Source: Martinezella tropici (lineage in GTDB: Bacteria; Pseudomonadota; Alphaproteobacteria; Rhizobiales; Rhizobiaceae). From it: a DNA stretch of 64,000 bases. Under the pieces are notes generated by a model. That model made no database searches. It saw only the letters and a program-made list of their open reading frames with translations, and had not been told where the DNA came from. Position 1 is the first letter of the stretch; each line of letters starts with the position of its first letter. The translations under genes and the position numbers were made by a program. Below, one piece after another: positions 36,567-45,674 of the stretch. Location: positions 248,001 to 312,000 of the forward strand of contig JUHI01000001.1 in NCBI GenBank assembly GCA_000799755.1. Direction: 5' to 3'.

Positions 36567-39329
36567 ATGATGGAATTGTTGCCGTTCGTCATCCTGATTG
36601 TCGGCATTCTGGTGCTGCGAGGCTACAATCTGAGGATAAAGCGCCTGGAAGCGCGCGTTCAGGAGTTGCAAGACGCGCTCACGGGCAAGGTATTGGCTGC
36701 GGATGCGAGCGAATCGGTTCCTGTGGCGGATTCAGTGGTTCGCACCGGCGAGCAGCCTGTCGAGGACGTGCCGAAAGCCGCGATCGAGGAGGTTTCCGAA
36801 CCCGAGAGCGAAGAACCCGCCCTCGCCGCACGCGACACCGCGGATGCGGCCGAGGCAACGGCAGCTCCTCTTGCGAGCCAGATGGCCGCCCAAGGCAAGG
36901 AAAGCCTGGAAAGCACGATCGGCGCGCGTTGGGCCGTCTGGGTCGGCGGCATCGCCTTGGCGCTTGGCGCCATCTTCATGGTCAAATATTCGATCGAGAG
37001 CGGTCTCCTCAGCCCGGGCGTCCGGCTGATCCTTGCGGCACTCTTCGGCCTTATCCTGATCGGCGCAGGTGAAGTGATCCGTCGCCGCATCGCGCCGGTT
37101 CTGGATAATGCCTTTCAAAATGCGATGATCCCCGGCGTGCTGACAGCCGCCGGCGTTGTCGCCCTGTTCGGCTCCACCTATGCGGCGCATGCCATCTACG
37201 GCTTCATCGGGCCGACCCCGGCCTTCCTTATCCTTGCCCTGATCTCGCTTGCGACGCTCGGCCTCTCGCTCCTGCACGGACAGGCGCTTGCCGGACTCGG
37301 CTTGCTGGCATCGATGGCGACCCCCGCCCTGATCGCATCGAACGCGCCACGGCCCTGGATTCTCTTCGGTTATCTCGTTCTGACCTGGCTTGCCACCCTA
37401 TTGGCATCGCGCCTGCGGCGCTGGCTGATCGCCCCGTCCTTCGCCAATGGACTGTTGAGCCTCTGGCCCCTGCTCTACATTACCTTTAGCCCAGCCGTCG
37501 ATCTGACGCCGGTTACGCTTTCCATGCTGGCGATGATGGCCGGCACCATCTTCTTGTGGCCCGACCGCTACCCGGTCTCCGAAGCAATGAACGAAGACGC
37601 TGTTACAGCGCGCGCCGAAGATACGCCTCCACGACCCGGTGCCGGCATGGAATGGGCAGCATTTCTGACCCGACAGCCACTCGGCATGACGCTGACGGCG
37701 GCGGTCGGCGCGCTCACGGTGTCGCTCTGCCTCATCACCTACAGCCTTCAGCAGGGATATCCCATTGTCGACGCGACATTCATGTTTGCGGCGATCGTTG
37801 CAGCTGTTGCGGCCTTCGGCGCCGGCCGCCTGCAAGCGGCCTGGGCAACGATCCTCTCCGCGCTCGTCGCCGTCGTCGGCACGTCCGGCGTGCTGACCAA
37901 CTGGATCGCCGGGATCGAAACCGGCAGCACGAACGGCACCGTCAGCCTAGAGAGCACGGTGCTCTATGAGGTCCTCGGCCTCGGCGCCCTTTTTGTGCTG
38001 ATAGGCGCCTTCTTCCTCCGGCGCTTCGCGGGCCAAGAAAAACCCTATGCGGCGCTTTGGAGCCTGGTCATGGCCGCCACGCCGCTGGCGATCGCCACCA
38101 TCAGCTTCGTCAATTTCGGCAACTGGACGGTCGACTGGCTGCACGGGCTTTACGGAATCGGGCTGGCCCTCGTGCTGATCGCGCTTGCGGAATGGCAGGA
38201 TCGCCGCGGCGGCGAAGGGCTGAGCATGCCGACGAACATCCTTGCTGTCGGCTCTTTTGCCGCCGCAGTCTTCGCCCTGCATACGCTTGCACATCATGCC
38301 ACTGCAACGATCCTGCTGCCGGTCCTCGGTCTCGTCTATCTGCTGGCGGGACGCTTGCGCAATTGGCCCGTTCTGCCGTGGGCCATGGTTGCAGCACTGG
38401 TTATCGCCATGGGGCGCATCGCCTGGCAGCCGACGATCGTCGATCCCTCGGAGCTCGGCACGACGCCCGTCTTCAACATGCTGCTTGCCGGCTACGGCAT
38501 TCCGGCGGCGCTTGCGGTCCTCTCGGCCTTCATCACCCGTCACTCGCAGAGCCCGCGGCTGCGCAATGCCTTGCAGGCGCTCGCCTCTTTCCTCGTGCTG
38601 CTGACCATTGCCATCCTCGTACGCCATGCCATGAACGGCGGCGTCCTGAACGATGCGGTTCCGACGCTTGGCGAGCAGTCGATCTACACGCTGCTGGCGA
38701 TCGGCGCCTCCGCGACGCTGATGGCGCTCGATCTGAGCGCGGCAAGTCCTGTCTTCCGTTACGGCGGCATGGCGCTTGGCGTCATCTCGGTCGTCATGAT
38801 CCTCACGCTGCATCTGCTCGGGCTGAACCCGTTCATGACAGGCGAGAGCACGGGCCGTATCTCGCTCTTCAATCTTTTGCTGCTCGCCTACCTCCTGCCC
38901 GCTGTCGCCTATGGCGGGCTGGCGCTCTTTGCCCGCAATCGGCGTCCCGTGCCCTATGTCAGCATGCTGGCAGTCGCGGCGGCCGTCATGGCTTTCGCGT
39001 GGGCGACATTGTCGGTGCGCCGCTTCTGGCAGGGCGAATATATTCCCTTCTGGAACGGCTTCATTCAGGGAGAGCTCTACTCTTACTCCGTCGTCTGGCT
39101 GCTGATCGGCATTGCGCTTCTCGGGCTCGGCGCCCGCTTCGAGGCAAGGAGCCTGCGCATCGCCTCGGCGGTGCTGGTCTTCATCGCCGTCGTCAAGGCC
39201 TTCCTGATCGACATGGCAAACCTCGAAGGCTTCCTGCGGGCGCTGTCCTTCATCGGCCTCGGCGCCGTGCTGATCGGCATCGGCCTGTTCTACCAGAAGA
39301 TCCTGACGCGCAAGAAGGCAACGGAATGA
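36567..39329 (+). CDS. DUF2339 large polytopic membrane protein
   Basis: 920 aa. An N-terminal helix (about residues 2-18) and a charged, Ala/Glu-rich segment to about 110 precede the conserved DUF2339 entry LESTIGARWAVWVGGIALAL. More than twenty hydrophobic helices follow to the C-terminus, which ends FYQKILTRKKATE. ATG 36567, directly after GGAGAGGAC, is preferred; ATG 36570 follows at once. DUF2339 proteins are widespread in proteobacteria and have no settled function. It is the first gene of a run with HD and MOSC proteins. Confidence 0.85.
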   Translation: MMELLPFVILIVGILVLRGYNLRIKRLEARVQELQDALTGKVLAADASESVPVADSVVRTGEQPVEDVPKAAIEEVSEPESEEPALAARDTADAAEATAAPLASQMAAQGKESLESTIGARWAVWVGGIALALGAIFMVKYSIESGLLSPGVRLILAALFGLILIGAGEVIRRRIAPVLDNAFQNAMIPGVLTAAGVVALFGSTYAAHAIYGFIGPTPAFLILALISLATLGLSLLHGQALAGLGLLASMATPALIASNAPRPWILFGYLVLTWLATLLASRLRRWLIAPSFANGLLSLWPLLYITFSPAVDLTPVTLSMLAMMAGTIFLWPDRYPVSEAMNEDAVTARAEDTPPRPGAGMEWAAFLTRQPLGMTLTAAVGALTVSLCLITYSLQQGYPIVDATFMFAAIVAAVAAFGAGRLQAAWATILSALVAVVGTSGVLTNWIAGIETGSTNGTVSLESTVLYEVLGLGALFVLIGAFFLRRFAGQEKPYAALWSLVMAATPLAIATISFVNFGNWTVDWLHGLYGIGLALVLIALAEWQDRRGGEGLSMPTNILAVGSFAAAVFALHTLAHHATATILLPVLGLVYLLAGRLRNWPVLPWAMVAALVIAMGRIAWQPTIVDPSELGTTPVFNMLLAGYGIPAALAVLSAFITRHSQSPRLRNALQALASFLVLLTIAILVRHAMNGGVLNDAVPTLGEQSIYTLLAIGASATLMALDLSAASPVFRYGGMALGVISVVMILTLHLLGLNPFMTGESTGRISLFNLLLLAYLLPAVAYGGLALFARNRRPVPYVSMLAVAAAVMAFAWATLSVRRFWQGEYIPFWNGFIQGELYSYSVVWLLIGIALLGLGARFEARSLRIASAVLVFIAVVKAFLIDMANLEGFLRALSFIGLGAVLIGIGLFYQKILTRKKATE

Positions 39330-39399
39330 TTGCGGCGAATCCATTCGCCCGGTAGGAGGAAAGAACCTGCTTATTGATCATTCCGGAACGAGCTCGACG

Positions 39400-40053
39400 A
39401 TGAATACCGACAAGATGGCGCGGGCTTTTGCCCCGTTCGAAGCATTGGCTGCGGATCTCATCCCCCATGCCGCCGATGGCGACGACGGCTCGCACGATAT
39501 CGCCCATATCCTGCGCGTCTTCCGTAATGCCATGGCGGTCCAGGCTGAGGAAGGCGGCAATGCCCGCATTCTCGCCGCCGCCGTGCTGCTGCATGATTGC
39601 GTTGCAGTGGAAAAGAATTCGCCACATCGCACGCAGGCCTCGCGGCTCGCGGCCGAGAAGGCCTCGGGCATCCTGCGAGAGCTCGGCTGGGCGGAAGAGG
39701 ATATAGCTGCGACAGCGCATGCGATCACCACGCACAGTTTCTCCGCCAACCTGCCGCCGGAGACGCTGGAAGCGAAGATCCTGCAGGATGCCGACCGGCT
39801 GGATGCGATCGGCATGGTCGGCGCTGCCCGCTGTTTCTACATTGCCGGGCGTCTCGGCTCCGGCCTCTACGACCCCTTCGATCCGCTGGCAAGCGAGCGG
39901 CCTCTTGACGACAAGCGCTTCGCCATTGACCATTTCGAGACAAAGCTGTTCAAACTGGCGGATGGCTTCCAGACCGAGACCGGGGCCAAATTTGCCGAGG
40001 CACGGCATGACCGGCTGAAGACCGTGCTGGCAATGTTCATCGACGAAATCTGA
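39400..40053 (+). CDS. HD-domain phosphohydrolase (YedJ-like)
   Basis: 217 aa. The HD motifs are GSHDIAHILRVFRNA (first His-Asp), AAAVLLHDCVAVEKNSP (second HD), AITTHSF and LQDADRLDAIGMVGAARCF (distal Asp). This pattern matches YedJ/YpgQ-type HD hydrolases, which dephosphorylate nucleotides. It lies 9 nt before the MOSC gene and is likely in one operon with it. Substrate unknown. Confidence 0.88.
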   Translation: MNTDKMARAFAPFEALAADLIPHAADGDDGSHDIAHILRVFRNAMAVQAEEGGNARILAAAVLLHDCVAVEKNSPHRTQASRLAAEKASGILRELGWAEEDIAATAHAITTHSFSANLPPETLEAKILQDADRLDAIGMVGAARCFYIAGRLGSGLYDPFDPLASERPLDDKRFAIDHFETKLFKLADGFQTETGAKFAEARHDRLKTVLAMFIDEI

Positions 40054-40062
40054 GGGCTATCC

Positions 40063-40911
40063 ATGCGCGTCAGCGATCTTTTCATCTATCCCGTCAAGAG
40101 CGCGCGCGGCATCGCCATTCCGTCGGCAACCATCGACGCCTTTGGCCTTGCGGGGGATCGACGCGCCATGCTGGTCGACCCCTCGGGCAACTTCATTACC
40201 CAGCGCGAATTGCAGGCCTTGGCCCGGATCGATATCCAGCCGGCGCCTTCCCATCTGCGTCTGAAGATGGAGGGCAAGCCCGATATCATCGTGCCGCCTC
40301 CGCACCCCGACAACCGCATGGACATCGTCGTCTGGAAATCAGCCGTCAATGCCTCCGTTGCGGATGAGGAAACCAACAAGGCGCTGTCGGCCTGGCTGGA
40401 TCGCGAAGTCAAGATGGTGTTCTTCGACAGACTTGCCAAGCGTATTGCCAGCCCGGAATGGGCGGGCGAGGACACGCCTGTTAGCTTTGCCGACGGATTC
40501 CAGATCCTCGTCACGACCACCGGCTCGCTGAAGGCGCTGAATGCCAATCTTGCCAGCCACGGCGAAGGCGCTGTCGGCATGGAGCGCTTCCGCCCGAACA
40601 TCGTCATCGATATCGACGAGGAATGGCCCGAGGATCGCTGGGCGGCGATCGAGATCGGCGGTATTCGCCTCGATCTCGTCAAGCCATGCGCCCGCTGCAT
40701 CATGACGACGCAGGATCAGCAGACCGGCTCGCGCGACGTGCCGAATCCCATGCCCGCCATGGGCCGCATCCGCATGTCCGCCGACCGGCGCGTCCCCGGC
40801 CCGCTCTTCGGCTGGAATACGGTGCCGCGCGGCGAAGGCACGGTGAAGATCGGCGACACGGTAACGGTGCTTGAGGAACGGCCGGAAGGCTGGGCGCTGA
40901 AGCGTAGGTAA
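40063..40911 (+). CDS. MOSC-domain protein (YcbX-like, without ferredoxin domain)
   Basis: 282 aa. The N-terminal MOSC beta-barrel domain starts VSDLFIYPVKSARGIAI and has FGLAGDRRAMLVDPSG; the MOSC domain proper (about residues 120-270) carries the conserved cysteine in KPCARCIMTTQDQQTG, the molybdenum-ligand candidate, and ERFRPNIVID. Such proteins detoxify N-hydroxylated compounds or carry molybdenum cofactor. Lack of the 2Fe-2S domain of YcbX means it needs a separate reductase. Confidence 0.92.
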   Translation: MRVSDLFIYPVKSARGIAIPSATIDAFGLAGDRRAMLVDPSGNFITQRELQALARIDIQPAPSHLRLKMEGKPDIIVPPPHPDNRMDIVVWKSAVNASVADEETNKALSAWLDREVKMVFFDRLAKRIASPEWAGEDTPVSFADGFQILVTTTGSLKALNANLASHGEGAVGMERFRPNIVIDIDEEWPEDRWAAIEIGGIRLDLVKPCARCIMTTQDQQTGSRDVPNPMPAMGRIRMSADRRVPGPLFGWNTVPRGEGTVKIGDTVTVLEERPEGWALKRR

Positions 40912-41038
40912 ATGCCTGATAATTCGGGACTGCCCGCTTGACGAGGCCGGGATTCCCCTAGCTAGTACAAGCATTCGGTATGTCAAAACTATTGCCAAAC
41001 CGCATGCTGTCGCGCCAAGCCCGGAACGGGAGCCAGAC

Positions 41039-42196
41039 TTGTTCATCAAATCGCTCCTCCGCTCGATTGGCTTAAATGCCCCAACACAGCCAAATCATCT
41101 TTCGGCGGCAGCGGCCTGTATCCTTTCCCTTGTCATCCTCAACACAACAGTTGTCGCCCCGAGCGTCGCGCAAGACGCCTCCTCGGAGGACAGCTATCGA
41201 TTTCAAGAGGGTTCCTTGCAGCACATTCCGGATTACGATGTCCTGTCGCTTGCTTACCCGCCCAATCTGGGGCTTCTCATCGCGAACGGGCGGGATCGCT
41301 ACCTCGCGGAAATGAGCCGCGATCCCGCATCTATTCAGCGCTTGCGGCTGCTTCTTGGCCTTGGGGAATACACATACGACGCCTCGACCGAGGGGCTGCA
41401 TGGCTATTTCAGCGCTCCTGCCGGAACATTGGCGCCACAGTTGCTCGTCGCCCTGCAGGAGGCCGGCTTCTCCGATCGCGCCGAAGTCGTTGCGGAAGCG
41501 ATAGCCGCCTTCGGACCAAACTATCCGGTCGACGACAAGGTGCGCTCGGATTTCTTTGCCCAGAGCTTTCTGCGTATCCAGGAAGGCATCGTGCCCGATC
41601 TTTCGAAGCCGCCCACAGCCGTCGACACCAGACTGCGGGAACTCGGAACGAAGCTTGCGAACAAGAGGGCGTTTCGCGCCGAACTGGAGGCCTATGTCGC
41701 ACGCGATCCGGCCATCGCGGCCGCGTTGAAGCATGCGCGCGAGACCCTTACCGACGAGCAGCGCCTATCATACCTGCAGGATCAATTGCTGCCAGGGCCA
41801 TCCGGCTTTGGCGGGACCGCCGAGATCAAGGCACGGATAGAAACCATGCCGCCGAACTATCGCACGGCCTATGTCCTGATCATCCTGATAGGCGAGGTCT
41901 TTAACGGCGGGACACACCAATTCTTCTATAATTCCAGCGGGGCTTTCGCCGAATATGTCCCGCAGGCCTTGCGTGACGTGGGCGAGAATGATGCTGCGGC
42001 CATGATCGAGACGGCCATCGCCATGTTTCCGAAGCCCTATCCGGTTTCGACGGAAGAGCGCCGCCGCGTTTCCTTTCAACATGAATGGAACACATGGGAT
42101 GACAAGCTCAATTCATTCAGCGACGCCATTGACAGCGAAGATATCCCGACAGCGCTTGCCGCCTATGCAAAGAAGCAGGGGATTCTTCCGAATTGA
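41039..42196 (+). CDS. secreted protein with two DUF4375 (DMP19)-like copies
   Basis: About 385 aa from a TTG at 41039 with GGGAG upstream. A signal peptide or anchor is likely at about residues 20-45 (AAACILSLVILNTTVVAPSV). Residues 286-336 read FNGGTHQFFYNSSGAFAEYV and PQALRDVGENDAAA, the DUF4375 signature; residues 118-163 (GLHGYFSAPAGTLAPQLLVA then LQEAGFSDRAEVV) are a diverged copy, each ending YPV. DUF4375/DMP19 has no firm activity. Convergent with recO, 15 nt apart. No function proposed. Confidence 0.7.
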   Translation: MFIKSLLRSIGLNAPTQPNHLSAAAACILSLVILNTTVVAPSVAQDASSEDSYRFQEGSLQHIPDYDVLSLAYPPNLGLLIANGRDRYLAEMSRDPASIQRLRLLLGLGEYTYDASTEGLHGYFSAPAGTLAPQLLVALQEAGFSDRAEVVAEAIAAFGPNYPVDDKVRSDFFAQSFLRIQEGIVPDLSKPPTAVDTRLRELGTKLANKRAFRAELEAYVARDPAIAAALKHARETLTDEQRLSYLQDQLLPGPSGFGGTAEIKARIETMPPNYRTAYVLIILIGEVFNGGTHQFFYNSSGAFAEYVPQALRDVGENDAAAMIETAIAMFPKPYPVSTEERRRVSFQHEWNTWDDKLNSFSDAIDSEDIPTALAAYAKKQGILPN

Positions 42197-42211
42197 GACC
42201 GCAGAGCGGCC

Positions 42212-42991
42212 TCAGCGCTCTATTGCCACGATAGTCGCGCCGGCCGGCTTTTCTTCCGAGACCAGTGCAACCGCCTTCATTGCAGCCTGCATGAAGCCAT
42301 CACGCGCTGCCGCGATCTCTATGCCGCGTGGTTCGTAGACATGGCGATGCAGGAAGAAACCGGTCAGGCGAAAGGCGGCAGCAAGGCTTTCCCGATCCGC
42401 TGCGATCACGGTTCCGGTCGTCAGAAACGGCGGCAGCGCCAGCATCTTGTCGGCCCAGGGCATGCCGGCAGCACGGCAAACGGCACGCCCGCTTTTGGGT
42501 GAGACGAAGGCCAGATCCTCGCGCACGCCGGTCGCCGCACACTCAGTCAGATCGAGGCCGAAGCCGAGATCGTTCAGCACGGCAAGCTCGAAGCGGACGA
42601 AGAGTTCGCCGGCGTCGGCCGGATTTTGCAGATTTTCCAGGATGACATCGAGCGCGTCGTAGAGATGCGGATGCGGGTCGCGTTCCGGCAACAGCCGCAG
42701 CAGCGCGGCCATCGCCTGCACGCCATAGACGGCGGTCGCGGTTTCCATCAGTCGCGCGGCGCGGAGCGTAACCGGCTCCATGCGAAACTCGCCGAGATGC
42801 TCGTGCAGCCTTGCCCGCCAGGTGAGTTCAACGAGATTGCCGGCCTGCAGCACCGGCTGCATGGCGCGCGAACGGCCTGACCGCACCAGCCCCATATGGC
42901 GGCCACGGGCGCGCGTCATCACCTCGGCGACGACACTGCTCTCGCCGAGACGTTTAACACCCAGAATGATCGCATGGTCCTGCCATTGCAT
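42212..42991 (-). CDS. recO: DNA repair protein RecO
   Basis: 259 aa. N-terminal OB-fold with [20 protein letters not shown] and [17 protein letters not shown], then the helical domain containing [13 protein letters not shown] and the RecO-typical [17 protein letters not shown]. In RecFOR, RecO loads RecA onto SSB-coated DNA. In many alphaproteobacteria recO lies just downstream of era; here a response regulator and a Crp/Fnr gene separate them. Confidence 0.94.
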   Translation of the reverse strand: MQWQDHAIILGVKRLGESSVVAEVMTRARGRHMGLVRSGRSRAMQPVLQAGNLVELTWRARLHEHLGEFRMEPVTLRAARLMETATAVYGVQAMAALLRLLPERDPHPHLYDALDVILENLQNPADAGELFVRFELAVLNDLGFGLDLTECAATGVREDLAFVSPKSGRAVCRAAGMPWADKMLALPPFLTTGTVIAADRESLAAAFRLTGFFLHRHVYEPRGIEIAAARDGFMQAAMKAVALVSEEKPAGATIVAIER

Positions 42992-43049
42992 CGGCCGGTT
43001 GCCTTGAGAGATTTTTGTGATTCGAGTTTAGGATAAATGGCTGCCGCTG

Positions 43050-43421
43050 TCACATGGCGAGGGAAGAGCCGCCCGCTAACGTCTCGACGAAGAGACGCAT
43101 GGCCTGTTCGTCGAAGGGCTTGTTCAAAAGCGGCACATGCCGCAGATCGGCCGGAAAATCGAGTGTATCGGAATAGCCGCTGACAAAGCCGAATGCGATG
43201 CCGCGCTCCATCAGCAATCGAGCGAAGCCGAAGCTTGTCGACTCCCCGAGATTCACATCGAGCATCGCGAAATCATAATGTTCGGAATGAACAGCGTTGA
43301 CCGCTTGTTCCAGATTCGAAGCAATCTCAACCTGCTGAATCCCGACGAGGTGCAGTATTTCTTCCGCTTCCATCGCAATAATGAGATTGTCTTCCAAAAT
43401 AAGGACGCGCCGAAACGTCAT
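43050..43421 (-). CDS. single-domain CheY-like response regulator
   Basis: 123 aa from ATG 43421 (MTFRRVLILEDNLIIAMEAE). The receiver is complete: acidic pair ED at 10-11, phospho-acceptor D in YDFAMLDVNLGES, GFVSGYSD and LNKPFDEQAM with the conserved Lys. There is no output domain, so it may relay phosphate or sequester it. An alternative start at 43559, with a perfect GGAGG 7 nt upstream, would add 46 Arg-rich residues; that start lies inside a dispersed repeat and looks less protein-like. Confidence 0.85.
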   Translation of the reverse strand: MTFRRVLILEDNLIIAMEAEEILHLVGIQQVEIASNLEQAVNAVHSEHYDFAMLDVNLGESTSFGFARLLMERGIAFGFVSGYSDTLDFPADLRHVPLLNKPFDEQAMRLFVETLAGGSSLAM

Positions 43422-43554
43422 ATCAGCGCCATCCTTGCATGCCCGCGCCGGTTGGCGCTCCACGTAAAAAGTCCCACATCGATCCCTCCGGCGCCAATCA
43501 TCGGCCCGTATTGAATGGATGGCTTTCCCCATCCGTGCCGGCTCAGTCTCTTGT

Positions 43555-43600
43555 GACATGACCTTGCCTCCAAAACCGCTTCGCACTTTTTGCACCGCGG
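43555..43600 (-). repeat. dispersed repeat copy upstream of the response regulator
   Basis: The core CCAAAACCGCTTCGCACTTT matches the other family copies with a few changes. In the gene direction it carries GGAGG and an ATG at 43559. Confidence 0.6.
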
Positions 43601-43753
43601 TACTACGGGCTCGTCGACGTGCTCCAATCGCTTTTGCCGCCGGGGTTAGTAAAAGGTGAAACTGGTGGAAAAGTGACCGTGACAATAATCTATGCTGATA
43701 CAGGTGCCGTCAGCATTTAAAAAAGACATGATGCTTGCAGGAAGATCACGCGC

Positions 43754-44509
43754 TCAAATGAAGGGACGCTTGCCCGAATCGAGCCCGTCCCAGCCGGCGA
43801 GTTCGGCCAGCCCGTCACCGTCCAGAACTTCACAGCCCCGCTCCTGCCAGACAAGCAGTTTCCGAGCTGCCAGCTTTTTCAATGTCTTATTGGTATGAAC
43901 GACGGACAGACCCAGAGTATCGGCGACGTGCTGCTGCGTGATCGGAATGACCTTGCGGCCGTTGAACAAGTGAAGCGCGCTGGCGCGCTGATGCAGATAT
44001 GCGATCAGATAGGCGGCTCGCTCGACCGCCGAACGGCGGCCGATGCTGAGCAGGTGCTCATCCAGAATCCGCTCTTCGCGCGCTGCGATCCAGGTCAGAT
44101 CGAAGGCAAGAGGCGGGTGGGAATTGTAGAGCGTCATCAACTCGGTGCGCTCGAAGACGCAGAGCGAGATCGGCGAAAGCGCCTCGGTGGAGTGCTGCAT
44201 TTCGCCCATGATCGAGCCTTGCAGGCCGATGAGATCACCGGGCATCACATAGTTGAGAATCTGCCGGCGTCCATCCTCCAGCGTCTTGTAACGAAACCCC
44301 CAGCCCGACAGAATCGTGAAGAGATGGGCGCTGTGCGCGCCTTCGAGAAAGATCGTCGCGCCGGCATCGACAAGAAGCTCGCCCTTCTTGAAACTGCTGA
44401 TGAAATTCAGCTCGTCGCGCTCGAACGCGCGAAAATGCGGCAGGGACTTTAGCGGACACTGTTGGCATGGAGTACGTTGCCCATGCATCGTCGCTGCAGC
44501 TTTTGCCAT
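43754..44509 (-). CDS. Crp/Fnr-family transcriptional regulator
   Basis: 251 aa. A cyclic-nucleotide-binding-type barrel (about residues 35-150) holds GDLIGLQGSIMGEMQH; the helix-turn-helix is ITQQHVADTLGLSVVHTNKT near residue 200. N-terminal CQQC (C15, C18) and an inner Cys in ISLCVFERTEL are present, but the four-cysteine FNR iron-sulfur layout is not, and the recognition helix lacks the FNR E-x-x-SR. ATG 44509 follows GGGGAG. A rhizobial-type orphan Crp regulator, probably controlling genes elsewhere. Confidence 0.9.
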   Translation of the reverse strand: MAKAAATMHGQRTPCQQCPLKSLPHFRAFERDELNFISSFKKGELLVDAGATIFLEGAHSAHLFTILSGWGFRYKTLEDGRRQILNYVMPGDLIGLQGSIMGEMQHSTEALSPISLCVFERTELMTLYNSHPPLAFDLTWIAAREERILDEHLLSIGRRSAVERAAYLIAYLHQRASALHLFNGRKVIPITQQHVADTLGLSVVHTNKTLKKLAARKLLVWQERGCEVLDGDGLAELAGWDGLDSGKRPFI

Positions 44510-44594
44510 GAAACGCTCCCCTGAGTTGCAGCGGCCTGGGCGATCTGCCCGATAAACCGCTGTAATATAAAGCATTCAGGGGTGCAAAGTTCCA

Positions 44595-45551
44595 TCAATG
44601 CGGGAAGTCGAGCCCCATTTCCCGGAACCGCTCGGGATCGTCTCCCCAATTCTCCCGGACCTTGACGAAGAGGAAGAGATGCACTGGCTGCTCCAGGATC
44701 GCGGAAAGCTCCTTGCGCGATGCGGTCGAGATCGATTTGATCGCCTCGCCCCCCTTGCCGAGAGCGATCTTCTTCTGGCTTTCGCGCTCGACATAGATCA
44801 CCTGTTCGATACGAACTGACCCGTCCTTGCGCTCTTCCCATTTTTCCGTCTCGACATGCGAGGAATAGGGAAGCTCCTGGTGGAGGCGCAGAAACAGCTT
44901 TTCGCGGGTGATTTCGGCGGCAAGCTGGCGCATCGGCAGATCCGAAATCTGATCCTCCGGATAATACCAGGGCCCTTCCGGTAGGGTTTTCGCCAGATAA
45001 TCCATGACGTCATCGCAGCCAGAGCCATTTTCCGCCGAGATCATGAAGGTCTGTTCGAAGGCGATCTTCTCGTTGGCGGCGGCGGCAAGCGCCAGAAGAT
45101 CCTCGCGGCGAACGCGGTCGATCTTGTTCAGCACCAGAATCTTTGGCTGAGAGACTTCCTTCAGCCCTTCCAGAATGGCTTCGGCATCGCCACGCAGGCC
45201 ACGTTCGCTGTCGATCAGCAACATGATAAGATCGGCATCCTTGGCGCCGCCCCAGGCCGACGTCACCATCGCGCGGTCGAGCCGGCGGCGCGGCTTGAAG
45301 ATGCCGGGCGTATCCATGAAGACGATCTGCGCATTGTTATGGATGGCGATGCCGCGCACGATCGCGCGTGTCGTCTGCACCTTGTGGCTGACGATCGAGA
45401 CCTTGGCGCCCACGAGGCGGTTGACCAGTGTCGACTTGCCGGCGTTGGTGGGGCCGATGAGAGCCACGAAACCCGAATGCGTCGGGCCGATATGTTCAAC
45501 CGCGCCGTCTTCGGCGGGCGTGTCCTGCTGATTGCTCATTTTTTCCGTCAT
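44595..45551 (-). CDS. era: GTPase Era
   Basis: 318 aa. G1 GPTNAGKST, G2/G3 region ending FMDTPGIF, G4 LNKIDRV and SAENGSG (G5), then the KH RNA-binding domain with KIALGKGGEAIKSIST. Era binds 16S rRNA and assists 30S maturation. A 30-residue acidic N-terminal tail precedes the G domain; starts at 45551 and 45539 are both possible. Era follows rnc after a 123-nt gap filled by a repeat, unlike the compact arrangement usual elsewhere. Confidence 0.97.
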   Translation of the reverse strand: MTEKMSNQQDTPAEDGAVEHIGPTHSGFVALIGPTNAGKSTLVNRLVGAKVSIVSHKVQTTRAIVRGIAIHNNAQIVFMDTPGIFKPRRRLDRAMVTSAWGGAKDADLIMLLIDSERGLRGDAEAILEGLKEVSQPKILVLNKIDRVRREDLLALAAAANEKIAFEQTFMISAENGSGCDDVMDYLAKTLPEGPWYYPEDQISDLPMRQLAAEITREKLFLRLHQELPYSSHVETEKWEERKDGSVRIEQVIYVERESQKKIALGKGGEAIKSISTASRKELSAILEQPVHLFLFVKVRENWGDDPERFREMGLDFPH

Positions 45552-45559
45552 TCCTTAGA

Positions 45560-45672
45560 GTCGGATGATTTTAGATCGAACTGACCTAAAATCCGAATCC
45601 GCTCCAAACTCAAAGAAGTAGAGCATGATGTCGTGCGAAATCCCGTGACACTTTTCGGCATCATGCTCTAGC
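45560..45672 (-). repeat. dispersed repeat between rnc and era
   Basis: Two palindromes: GATTTTAG (45567-45574) with CTAAAATC (45586-45593), and AGAGCATGATG paired with CATCATGCTCT near 45619-45669 around a GACACTTTTCGG core. Same family as the copies at 26211, 27316 and 56380. Confidence 0.75.
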
Positions 45673-45674
45673 AG

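Noticed and set aside
37947..39344. A 465-codon minus-strand frame antisense to DUF2339
   Set aside because: The plus-strand protein has conserved helices and a good start; the antisense product is low-complexity and charged.
43754..44509. The Crp/Fnr protein as an oxygen-sensing FNR
   Set aside because: Only two N-terminal cysteines plus one internal are visible, and the recognition helix does not match the FNR E-x-x-SR signature.
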